Source of the DNA: Alphaproteobacteria bacterium
Lineage (GTDB): Bacteria; Pseudomonadota; Alphaproteobacteria; UBA8366; GCA-2717185
NCBI GenBank assembly: GCA_040905865.1
Contig: JBBDQU010000074.1
Location: 161,809 to 225,808, forward strand
DNA: 64,000 nt
Reading direction: 5' to 3'
Positions within the stretch are counted from its first letter, which is position 1. Every line of letters begins with the position of its first letter. Positions 28,292-36,395 of the stretch are shown one piece after another. A program made the position numbers and the translations under genes. The notes below the pieces were generated by a model, which saw only the letters and a list, made by a program, of their open reading frames with translations, ran no database searches and was not told the DNA's origin.

Positions 28292-28371
28292 GTTTGTACC
28301 GCAATGCTACAGGGACTATGCTGCGGTCAATTTCAGATACAGATTCAGATACAGATATTGAGGGAAGCATC

Positions 28372-29307
28372 ATGGCGAATACTGAACGTTTTTCCGGCGT
28401 CATCGCGCCGGCGCTCACCCCGTTCAAGGCTGACCTTTCGCCGGATACGGAGCGCTTCGTAAAGCATTGCAACTGGCTGCTGGAACAGGGCTGTGCCGGA
28501 CTGGCGGTTTTTGGCACGACCAGCGAAGCGAACTCACAGTCGGGCGCGGAACGCATGGCGCTGCTTGAAGCGCTCGTCAAATCAGGTATCGACCCGAAGG
28601 TGTTGATGCCCGGAACCGGCGCGACGTCGATCACCGAAGCCGTCGAACTGACCAGGCATGCGGTCGATCTCGGCTGCGGCGGTGTCCTGATGCTGCCGCC
28701 CTATTACTACAAGAATGTCGATGATGACGGGATTTTCCGCTTCTTCGACGAAGTGATACAGCGCATCGCCGATGACCGGTTGCAGGCCTATCTGTACCAT
28801 ATTCCGCCGCAGACCGTGTTCGGCTTCTCCCTGGATCTGATCGGACGCCTGATCGATGCCTATCCCGGGACAGTGGTGGGCCTGAAGGACAGTTCCGGCG
28901 ACTGGGACAACATGGCGGCGATCCTGAAGAATTTTCCCGGATTCAATATGTTCCCCGGCGCCGAAAATCACATGCTGGCGGGCCTTCGCAACGGCGCCGC
29001 CGGCTGCATTACCGCCACGGCAAACGCCAACCCGGCGAAGCTGCGCGAACTGTATGACAAGTGGCAGACGCCGGAAGCCGACGAACTGCAGGCGACGATC
29101 ACGGCGCTGCGCAAGACCATTCAGAGCTTCCCCATGGTCCCGGCGCTGAAAGAGATCATCGCCCATTTCACCGGTGACAGCGGCTGGAAGGTCAATCGCC
29201 CGCCGTTCACGCAGATGGGCGCGGAAGAGGTCCGGAAACTCTTCGTGGAACTGGAAAAGCACAATTTCACGCTGGAACAGCCGAAACTGGCCATGGCCGG
29301 CAACTGA
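28372..29307 (+). CDS. DapA/NanA-superfamily aldolase or dehydratase, not a true DHDPS
   Basis: The 311-residue TIM-barrel protein has the superfamily GTTSEANS motif (about 49-56), the Tyr of LYHIPPQT (Tyr142) and the Schiff-base Lys in GLKDSSGD (Lys172). DHDPS has Arg five residues after that Tyr to hold the substrate carboxylate; here that position is Gln147, so another 2-oxoacid aldolase or lyase is likely. GAGGGAA lies 6 nt before the ATG at 28372. A TRAP binding protein gene is convergent. Confidence 0.85.
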   Translation: MANTERFSGVIAPALTPFKADLSPDTERFVKHCNWLLEQGCAGLAVFGTTSEANSQSGAERMALLEALVKSGIDPKVLMPGTGATSITEAVELTRHAVDLGCGGVLMLPPYYYKNVDDDGIFRFFDEVIQRIADDRLQAYLYHIPPQTVFGFSLDLIGRLIDAYPGTVVGLKDSSGDWDNMAAILKNFPGFNMFPGAENHMLAGLRNGAAGCITATANANPAKLRELYDKWQTPEADELQATITALRKTIQSFPMVPALKEIIAHFTGDSGWKVNRPPFTQMGAEEVRKLFVELEKHNFTLEQPKLAMAGN

Positions 29308-29360
29308 ACCCGGCGCGGTAGACGCATTAACAATAAGGGCGCGGGCCGGCTGCGCGGGGT

Positions 29361-30377
29361 TCAATCGCCGCGTTGCCGGTCTATCGCATCCAGCGCCGCC
29401 TGCACCCGCGCGACGAAGCCCTTGTCCATTTCCAGCGCCGTCACCAGCGCGGGCTGTTCCCGCAGCAGATTCAGGCGCATCGCCTTTCGGTCGTCCTTCG
29501 ACGGCGTGGCGAAGGCGATGCCTTTATGCGATACGACGTCGCGGGCAGCGGACTGTTCCCGGGCGGCGAAGCCGCGCATGTCGTCCACCGCCGCATCCCA
29601 GCTTTCCGTCAGCAGTGCGCGCTCCGCGTCGGAGAATGCGTCCCAGCGACGGCGGTTCATGATCGGCGTATACTGATAGAAGACCTGATCATCGATAAAC
29701 GCGTATTTCACACCGGCGTCCCACAGCGCTTCGTCACGCACGAAGGAATGGGTTGTCAGGAGCCCGCCGATCAAACCGTCCTGCATCGCGCCTTTCAGAT
29801 TGGCCAGCGGCACCCGCCGCGGCGTCGCACCAAGCACCAGATAACGGGCCAGATCGTCGCTGCCACCCGGCACGCGGATATTCAACCCGTCCAGATCCGC
29901 GTAGGATTCCGCCTTCCGGGCAGAGAGGTATATCTGACCCAGCCCCAGGTTGATGCGGCGCCCGAGAACCCTGACGTTGATTGCCTGTTCCAGCGCGCCA
30001 TCCAGTTCCCGGCCCAGCGGACCGTCGAATACCGCCATGGCGTCGTCGCCGCTGCGGCCGTAAAAGGCCGGCAGGGCCGAAACACGGAAATCGGGTACAA
30101 TTCGCGCCACATGCCACCAGCCGGGCACCGCCATATCGAAAACGCCTTCGGCAACCGCGTTGATGACATGGGCGCCATCGAATCGGGTTTCGTCATGGCG
30201 CAGCCTGACCACGAGCCGGTTGCCGGATTCCGCCGCGACCTTCGCGGCCCAGCGTTCAAGCGCCTGATTGCGGATATGTTCCTTCGCGGTGGGCAGCGCC
30301 ACCTCGATAACCGTTTGCGCCGCCACGGATTGTAGGCAGGCGAAAACCAGCGCCGCTGCGAAAAATACGTATTTCAT
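29361..30377 (-). CDS. TRAP transporter solute-binding protein (DctP family)
   Basis: The 338-residue periplasmic protein has a signal peptide (start 30377, hydrophobic run to an AAQ site near residue 21). The DctP fold shows in LNIRVPGGSDDLARYLVLGATPRRV (the Arg normally pairs with the substrate carboxylate) and LKGAMQDGLIGG. It would bind an organic acid. The DctQ and DctM membrane subunits are not adjacent, so it is an orphan here. It is divergent from the catabolic operon with 133 bp between starts. Confidence 0.85.
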   Translation of the reverse strand: MKYVFFAAALVFACLQSVAAQTVIEVALPTAKEHIRNQALERWAAKVAAESGNRLVVRLRHDETRFDGAHVINAVAEGVFDMAVPGWWHVARIVPDFRVSALPAFYGRSGDDAMAVFDGPLGRELDGALEQAINVRVLGRRINLGLGQIYLSARKAESYADLDGLNIRVPGGSDDLARYLVLGATPRRVPLANLKGAMQDGLIGGLLTTHSFVRDEALWDAGVKYAFIDDQVFYQYTPIMNRRRWDAFSDAERALLTESWDAAVDDMRGFAAREQSAARDVVSHKGIAFATPSKDDRKAMRLNLLREQPALVTALEMDKGFVARVQAALDAIDRQRGD

Positions 30378-30510
30378 TACAGGGGTTTGCCAGTTTTTCC
30401 GCGACAGGAAAAGTGCAATTGTTCCGCAAGACACTAGGTTTTCCCGCGCAAACTTGTCAATCTGTGTGCCGCCGTTGAAATATACCTCAACAAAAAGGAA
30501 AGAAAACCGA

Positions 30511-31860
30511 ATGGCTTCGACCGCTTTCGATTCCGAAATATTCCAGAACCTGTTCGGCACCGAAGCAATGCGGCGGGTTTTTTCCGACGAAGCGCTGCTG
30601 CAGAAATACCTGGATGTCGAAGCGGCGCTGGCCAGGGTGCAGGCGCGACTGGGGATCATCCCGCAGAACGCCGCCGACGAAATCATCGCCAAGGCGAAAT
30701 ACGAAAACCTGGACATGGACCGCTATCGCGAGCGCGTGGACCAGGTGTTTTACCCGATCCTGCCGCTGGTCGAAGGCCTTGTCGCCGCCTGTGACGACGG
30801 GTTGGGCGAATACTGCCATTGGGGTACGACGACCCAGGATATCATGGACAGCGCCTATTCGATGCAGGTGCGCGAGGCGCTGGAAATCATCGATGCCGAT
30901 CTTGCCGCGATCGCCGGATTGCTGGCGAAACTGGCCCGGGAACACCGCGACACGGTGATGGCGGGACGCAGCCATCTGCAGCAGGCCCTGCCGGTAACCT
31001 TCGGCTACAAGGTGGCCGGATGGCTGTCCGGGATCGAGCGAAACCGCCAGCGCCTGGCGGAACTGCGTCCCCGCGCAACCATGGCGCAGTTCAGCGGCGC
31101 GGCGGGAACCCTCGCATCGCTTGGCAAGGACGGCTTCGCGATACAGGAAGGCGTCGCGGACGAACTGGGGCTGGAACGACCGGAGATCGCCTGGCACACC
31201 ATGCGCGACACCGTGGCGGAGGTGATTACCTTCCTCGGCATCCTCACCGGCACGCTCGGCAAGATCGGCACCGATGTGCTGATGCTGATGCAGACCGAGG
31301 TCGGCGAGGTCTTCGAACCCTTTACACCCGGCCGCGGCGCCAGCAGCACGATGCCGCAGAAGCGCAATCCCATTTCCTGCGAGTTGATGACTGTCGCCGC
31401 GCGGGGCGTCCGGCAGTATGTCGCGATGGTCCTGGACGGCATGCTGCAGGACCATGAGCGCGCCTCCGGCGGCTGGCATGTGGAATGGATATCTATCCCG
31501 CAGGCTTTCATCCTGACCGCCGGATCGCTGCGTCAGGCGCGCGACATGCTGGACGGGCTGATCGTCGACAAGGACCGGATGCTGCGCAACCTGGAACTGA
31601 CCAACGGGCTGATCGTATCCGAAGCCGTGATGATGGGCCTGGCGCCGCATATCGGGCGGCAGGTGGCCCATGACCTGGTCTACGACGCCTGCCGGGACGC
31701 GGTAACGTCGAACCGACAGCTATACGACGTGCTTGTGGAAATGCCTGTAATAACGGAAAAACTGTCCCGAAAAGATATCGCCGCGCTGTGCGATCCGGCA
31801 AACTATACGGGCCTGGCTGGCGAGATGGTCGACCGGCTGCTGGCCAGAACGGGACATTGA
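30511..31860 (+). CDS. Fumarase/adenylosuccinate lyase superfamily enzyme, cycloisomerase-like
   Basis: The 449-residue lyase has the superfamily signature GRGASSTMPQKRNPIS near residue 275, whose Ser loop holds the catalytic base, and an early HWGTTTQDIMDSA. This is the pattern of 3-carboxy-cis,cis-muconate cycloisomerase and related adenylosuccinate-lyase-like proteins. purB would normally not sit in a catabolic operon, so a degradative role is likely. AAGGAAAG precedes the ATG. First gene of a seven-gene operon. Confidence 0.85.
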   Translation: MASTAFDSEIFQNLFGTEAMRRVFSDEALLQKYLDVEAALARVQARLGIIPQNAADEIIAKAKYENLDMDRYRERVDQVFYPILPLVEGLVAACDDGLGEYCHWGTTTQDIMDSAYSMQVREALEIIDADLAAIAGLLAKLAREHRDTVMAGRSHLQQALPVTFGYKVAGWLSGIERNRQRLAELRPRATMAQFSGAAGTLASLGKDGFAIQEGVADELGLERPEIAWHTMRDTVAEVITFLGILTGTLGKIGTDVLMLMQTEVGEVFEPFTPGRGASSTMPQKRNPISCELMTVAARGVRQYVAMVLDGMLQDHERASGGWHVEWISIPQAFILTAGSLRQARDMLDGLIVDKDRMLRNLELTNGLIVSEAVMMGLAPHIGRQVAHDLVYDACRDAVTSNRQLYDVLVEMPVITEKLSRKDIAALCDPANYTGLAGEMVDRLLARTGH

Positions 31861-31874
31861 GAGGAGAAACCGCC

Positions 31875-32765
31875 ATGAAACTGGGGTTCGTCGGAACCGG
31901 CGCGATGGGAGCGCCGATGTCGCTGCGGCTGATCGAACAGGGTCACGAACTCGTCGCCTATGACATCAATGCCGCCTCGATGCAGCCGATCCTGGATGCA
32001 GGCGCGACAGCAGCGCAATCCCCGAAGGACGTGGCGGACAAGGCGGAAATCGTATTCGTCAGCGTACCGAACAACAATGCGGTTCGCGCGGCCGTCCTGG
32101 GCGATGACGGCGTCATCGCCGGCAGCAGGGTCCGGCTCTATGTCAGCCTGTGCACCACCGGTTCGCCGCTTGCGAAGGAAATCGCGACAGCGCTGGCGGC
32201 GAAATCGATTGTGACCGTGGAATCGCCGATCAGCGGCGGCCCGCCGGGCGCCGTGGCCGGCACGCTTTCGGTCATGGCATCCGGCCCTGAAGACGCCTTC
32301 CGGGAAGTGGAGCCGATGCTGCGCGCATGGGGCAAGATCACCTATGCGGGGTCGGCACCCGGTGCGGCCCAGGTGCTGAAACTGGCCAACAACATCCTGT
32401 CGGCGACGGCGCTGGCCGCCACCGCCGAGGCCATCGTCATGGGGGTCAAGGGCGGCCTCGACCCCGCGGTCATGCTGCAGGCAATCAACGCCGGCAGTGG
32501 CCGCAACAGCGCCACCATGGACAAGTTTCCACGCGATGTCCTGACCCGCAATTTTCAATATGGCGCGGCAATGGATATCCTGATGAAGGATACGGATCTG
32601 GCGCTGGCGGAGGGCGAGGCGCTTGGCGTGGACATGAAGGTCTGCGACCAGGTCCGGAACATGTTCCGGGCGGCCATCGATGCGGGCATGGGAAAGCAGG
32701 ATATCACCTGCATCGTGCACCGCATCGAACAGCAGGCCGGTGTCGAAATTCCGAAGGTGCGTTAG
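31875..32765 (+). CDS. NAD(P)-dependent beta-hydroxyacid dehydrogenase (3-hydroxyisobutyrate dehydrogenase family)
   Basis: The 296-residue enzyme has the Rossmann motif GFVGTGAMGAPM at the start, the substrate-binding segment ESPISGGPPGAVAGTLSVM, and the catalytic Lys in VLKLANNILS near residue 170. Relatives reduce or oxidise 3-hydroxyisobutyrate, tartronate semialdehyde or glyoxylate/succinic semialdehyde. GAGGAG is 9 nt before the ATG. It is 14 bp after the lyase gene and 10 bp before the oxygenase alpha gene. Confidence 0.88.
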   Translation: MKLGFVGTGAMGAPMSLRLIEQGHELVAYDINAASMQPILDAGATAAQSPKDVADKAEIVFVSVPNNNAVRAAVLGDDGVIAGSRVRLYVSLCTTGSPLAKEIATALAAKSIVTVESPISGGPPGAVAGTLSVMASGPEDAFREVEPMLRAWGKITYAGSAPGAAQVLKLANNILSATALAATAEAIVMGVKGGLDPAVMLQAINAGSGRNSATMDKFPRDVLTRNFQYGAAMDILMKDTDLALAEGEALGVDMKVCDQVRNMFRAAIDAGMGKQDITCIVHRIEQQAGVEIPKVR

Positions 32766-32775
32766 GCATACGGCA

Positions 32776-34146
32776 ATGGATACGGTTTCCGAACAGGACT
32801 TGCGGCGCCTGGTCGATGCTGACAACGGGACAGTCAGCCGGGAAATATTTATCGACCGGGCGATTTTCGACCGGGAAATGGCGCGCATATTTTCCCGTGC
32901 ATGGCTGTTCGTGGGGCATGAGGGCCTGATCCCCAAGCCGGACGATTTCTTTGCCTCACGGATGGGCCGGGACCCGGTAATCCTGACCCGCAACAGACAG
33001 GGCGAAATCCTCGTCTTTCTGAACAGTTGCACCCATCGCGGCATGAAGCTGTGCCGATACGATCAGGGCAATGCCCGCGCCTTTACCTGCCCCTATCACG
33101 GCTGGAGTTTTTCCACCAACCGCGACATCGTCGATGAACCGGGCGAACTGGTCGGCGTCCCGCATTTCGAGGCCGGCTACGGCGACCGGCTGGACCGCAG
33201 GCGCTGGGGGCTGGTGCGCTGCCCGAATGTCACCGTCTACAAGGGCACGATCTGGGCCAACTGGGATGCCGGCGCGCCCCCGTTCCTCGACTGGCTGGGC
33301 GATATGCGCCGTTACCTGGATTTCGCGCTGGACCACCGCGACGGTCGCCCCGGCGGGTCGGAGGTCATCGGCGGGGTACAGAAGTGGCGCGTGAAAACCA
33401 ACTGGAAATTCGTCGCGGAGAACTTTGCCGGCGACATGTATCACGACATCAGTCACCGCTCGGTCGATGCCGTGGGGATCGGCCCCGGCGGCAAGGGGCG
33501 GCGCGACGCGCAACGGCCCCGTCTCGCCATCGGGTTCAGCGCGTTGGGACACGGTGTGCTGGGCGAACTGCCGCATACGGTGGAGCCCGAATACGCACCG
33601 ACCTTCGCCAGCGACCCGGAGGTCGAAGCCTATTACCGCCGGATCTACGACGACCGGGTCCGAAACCTCGGTAACCAGCCACGAGTCACGAATTCGGTCG
33701 GCACGATCTTCCCCAATATGTCGTTTCATAGCCGGCAGCCGCGCACCATCCTGATCACCCATCCGATCAGCCCGACGGAGGTGGAACTCTGGCGGCTGTA
33801 CCTGGTGGACGCGGACGCGCCGCAACCGGTCAAGGATGCCGCGCGCCACTACTACCTGCGCTATTCCGGCCCCGGCGGCATGACCGAGGCCGACGATATG
33901 GAAAACTGGACCTACGCGACCGACTCCAGCGCCGGCGCCATCGCGCGGCGGCACGATTTCAACTACCAGCTGGCGCTCGGCCACGCCAAACCGGCGCCGG
34001 GGCTTCGCGGCGCGGTTCAGAGCGGAACCTATTCGGAAGAAAACCAGCGGATATTCTATCGCCGCTGGACGCAGTTCATGACCGGCGGCGACTGGTCCGA
34101 ACTGATGCCGCAGACCACATCCGTTGAGGCGGATAATGCGGACTGA
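32776..34146 (+). CDS. Aromatic ring-hydroxylating oxygenase, alpha subunit (Rieske)
   Basis: The 456-residue catalytic subunit has a Rieske [2Fe-2S] site C85-x-H87 (SCTHRGMKL) and C105-x2-H108 (CPYHGW), and a mononuclear iron site in ENFAGDMYHDISH with Asp220, His223 and His227. The spacing of the two His is three residues; naphthalene dioxygenase has four. It would hydroxylate an aromatic substrate with O2. Its beta subunit gene overlaps by 11 bp, but no ferredoxin or reductase is in the window. Confidence 0.9.
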   Translation: MDTVSEQDLRRLVDADNGTVSREIFIDRAIFDREMARIFSRAWLFVGHEGLIPKPDDFFASRMGRDPVILTRNRQGEILVFLNSCTHRGMKLCRYDQGNARAFTCPYHGWSFSTNRDIVDEPGELVGVPHFEAGYGDRLDRRRWGLVRCPNVTVYKGTIWANWDAGAPPFLDWLGDMRRYLDFALDHRDGRPGGSEVIGGVQKWRVKTNWKFVAENFAGDMYHDISHRSVDAVGIGPGGKGRRDAQRPRLAIGFSALGHGVLGELPHTVEPEYAPTFASDPEVEAYYRRIYDDRVRNLGNQPRVTNSVGTIFPNMSFHSRQPRTILITHPISPTEVELWRLYLVDADAPQPVKDAARHYYLRYSGPGGMTEADDMENWTYATDSSAGAIARRHDFNYQLALGHAKPAPGLRGAVQSGTYSEENQRIFYRRWTQFMTGGDWSELMPQTTSVEADNAD

Positions 34147-34678
34147 TCGGCGGACAGCGCTGGAACGGCTGTTCCTGCAACGGGAAATCGAAGAATTCCT
34201 CAGCGTTGAAGCCGAACTGCTGGACGCCCGCCGCTTCGAGGACTGGCTGGTGCTGCTGGCCCCCGATATCCGCTACTGGATGCCGATGATGCGGAATGTG
34301 CATTCCGCGCGCGGGACAGACGAGTCCACGCGGGAACAGGCCGACGCCAACTGGATGGACGAAGGGATTGAAACCCTGACCCAGCGCATCCGGCAGCTTG
34401 CCACCGGCATTCACTGGGCGGAGGAGCCGGTATCGCGGACCACCCATATGGTCAGCAACGTCCGGTTGCTGGATATTCGGGACGGCACGCCTTGCGAAGT
34501 AGACACGTCCTGCCGCTTTCTGGTCTACCGGAACCGGCAGCAGGACGAAGCCGACACCTTCATCGGCAAGCGGCTGGATACGCTGCGCCAGACGGAGGAT
34601 GGATGGCGGCTCGCGCGACGCGAAATCCGGCTCGACCAGAATGTGCTGCTGGCGAAGAATCTGACGACATTTTTCTAG
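34136..34678 (+). CDS. Aromatic ring-hydroxylating oxygenase, beta subunit
   Basis: The 180-residue small subunit has the NTF2-like fold (EFLSVEAELLDARRFEDWLVLLAPDIRYWMPM, later VDTSCRFLVYRNR and IARREIRLDQNVLLAKNLTTFF-like end) seen in dioxygenase beta chains. It starts with ATG at 34136, inside the alpha gene, so the two are coupled for equal expression of the alpha3beta3 complex. Structural role only; no catalytic residues. Confidence 0.92.
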   Translation: MRTDRRTALERLFLQREIEEFLSVEAELLDARRFEDWLVLLAPDIRYWMPMMRNVHSARGTDESTREQADANWMDEGIETLTQRIRQLATGIHWAEEPVSRTTHMVSNVRLLDIRDGTPCEVDTSCRFLVYRNRQQDEADTFIGKRLDTLRQTEDGWRLARREIRLDQNVLLAKNLTTFF

Positions 34679-34690
34679 AAAGAGTATTCG

Positions 34691-35197
34691 ATGGTTTATG
34701 AAAGCAAGGAAGTGGCCCCGCAGCGCTATCGCGAGGAAATCGGCCGTTATTATGAGGATTTCACCGTCGGCGATGTCTACGAACACCGCCCGGGCCGTAC
34801 CATCACGGAAACGGATAACAGCTGGTTCACGCTGCTGACGATGAATACCCATCCGCTGCATTTCGATGCGGAATACGCCGCGAAGAGCGAGTTCGGCAAG
34901 CCGCTGGTCAACAGCGCCCTGACACTCGCCATCGTGGCCGGGATGAGCGTCAGCGACACCAGCCAGAAGGCCATCGCCAATCTGGGCTGGAACGATATCA
35001 AGCTGACCGCCCCGGTGTTCAACGGTGACACGATCTATGCCGAAAGCGAAGTGCTGGAGAAACGCGAATCCTCCTCCCGCCCGACCCAGGGCATCGTCAC
35101 GATCAGGACAATCGGCAAGAAGGCCGACGGTACGGTCTTCATGTCCTATGTCCGGACCATGCTGATCCCGAAACGCGGCCACGGCATCGACAACTGA
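34691..35197 (+). CDS. MaoC-family enoyl-CoA hydratase/dehydratase
   Basis: The 168-residue hot-dog protein has the hydratase-2 segment TMNTHPLHFDAEYA near residues 50-62. The usual catalytic Asp five residues before the His is Asn52 here, with His57 kept; the same Asn-Thr-His-Pro-Leu-His pattern occurs in mesaconyl-/methylmalyl-CoA-type dehydratases. The group acts on CoA thioesters. It follows the oxygenase beta gene by 12 bp and precedes acyl-CoA dehydrogenase by 28 bp. Confidence 0.87.
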   Translation: MVYESKEVAPQRYREEIGRYYEDFTVGDVYEHRPGRTITETDNSWFTLLTMNTHPLHFDAEYAAKSEFGKPLVNSALTLAIVAGMSVSDTSQKAIANLGWNDIKLTAPVFNGDTIYAESEVLEKRESSSRPTQGIVTIRTIGKKADGTVFMSYVRTMLIPKRGHGIDN

Positions 35198-35225
35198 CAA
35201 CCCCAGAAGAAACGGAGCGTCCGTC

Positions 35226-36386
35226 ATGCCGGATCCGGCAAGCAGCAGCGAAGAAGAACGGCTGATCCTCGACAGCGTCGGGCAGTTCCTCGAACGCGAC
35301 GTCAAACCCTATGCCATGCATCTGGAGCATGAGGATATCTGGCCCGAGGAAATCGTCGGCAAGATGGCCGAACTCGGCCTGTTCGGCTCGATCATCCGCG
35401 AGGAATATGGCGGGCTCGGCCTGTCCTGCAGCACCTATGCGAAGATCGTCGAGGCGGTCAGCCGGGAATGGATGTCGTTGTCGGGCATCTTCAATTCGCA
35501 CCTCATCATGGCGTCCTGCGTGCAGCGCAACGGGACCGAGGAACAAAAACGCAAATGGCTGCCGAAATTCGCATCCGGTGAAATCCGCGGCGGGCTCGCG
35601 CTGACCGAGCCCAATTGCGGCACCGACCTGCAGGCGATCCGCACCCGCGCCGACCGCGACGGCAACGGTTACCGCATCAACGGCACCAAGACCTGGATTT
35701 CCAACGGCATCCACGGCCATTGCTTTGCGGTCATGGTAAAAACCGATCTGAACGCGGAGCCGCGCCACAAGGGCGTCAGCGTCTTCCTGGTCGAAAAGGG
35801 CGAAGGGTTCAGACCGTCCCGAAAGCTGGAGAAACTCGGCTACAAGGGGATCGATTCCGCCGAACTGCTGTTCGAGAACTGCCACGTTCCGGCGGAGAAC
35901 CTGATCGGCGGCGTCGAAGGCCAGGGCTTCCGGCATATCATGGGCGGGCTGGAACTGGGCCGGATCAACGTCGCCGCGCGCGGCGTCGGCGTTTCGCAGG
36001 CCGCACTGGACGAATCCGTGAAATATTCCCAGCAGCGCGAAACCTTCGGCAAGCCCATCGCCGAACACCAGGCCATCCAGCTCATGCTCGCGGATATGGT
36101 GACCCGGACCGAGGCCGCGCGGCTGCTGGTCTACCGGGCCGCCGACGCCTTCGACCGCGGCGAACGCTGCGACATGGAGGCCGGCATGGCCAAGCTGTTC
36201 GCCACCGAAGCCGCCGTCACCAATTCGATGGATGCGCTGCGGGTCCATGGCGGCTACGGCTATTCCAAGGAATTTCCCGTCGAACGCTATTACCGGGATG
36301 CCCCGCTGCTGACCATCGGCGAAGGCACCAACGAGTTGCAGCGTATCATCATCGCGCGTCAGCTCATCGCCCGTAACCCCATTTAG
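35226..36386 (+). CDS. Acyl-CoA dehydrogenase
   Basis: The 386-residue flavoenzyme has normal short-chain ACAD length. The FAD/substrate segment is LALTEPNCGTDLQAIRT near residue 125, the HGGYGYSKEFPVERYYRDA block is near 340, and the catalytic Glu is in LLTIGEGTNELQRI near 363. It would introduce a 2,3-double bond into an acyl-CoA, the step before hydration by the MaoC partner. Part of the seven-gene operon. Confidence 0.93.
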   Translation: MPDPASSSEEERLILDSVGQFLERDVKPYAMHLEHEDIWPEEIVGKMAELGLFGSIIREEYGGLGLSCSTYAKIVEAVSREWMSLSGIFNSHLIMASCVQRNGTEEQKRKWLPKFASGEIRGGLALTEPNCGTDLQAIRTRADRDGNGYRINGTKTWISNGIHGHCFAVMVKTDLNAEPRHKGVSVFLVEKGEGFRPSRKLEKLGYKGIDSAELLFENCHVPAENLIGGVEGQGFRHIMGGLELGRINVAARGVGVSQAALDESVKYSQQRETFGKPIAEHQAIQLMLADMVTRTEAARLLVYRAADAFDRGERCDMEAGMAKLFATEAAVTNSMDALRVHGGYGYSKEFPVERYYRDAPLLTIGEGTNELQRIIIARQLIARNPI

Positions 36387-36395
36387 GAGACCGCA

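Noticed and set aside
28334..28358. Short tandem repeat TTCAGATACAGA, about two units, before the DapA-like gene
   Set aside because: Too short to be more than chance or slippage; no palindrome and no link to the type A/B elements.
30511..31860. purB (adenylosuccinate lyase of purine synthesis)
   Set aside because: The signature is shared across the superfamily, and the gene leads a catabolic operon, so a degradative lyase or cycloisomerase is the better reading.
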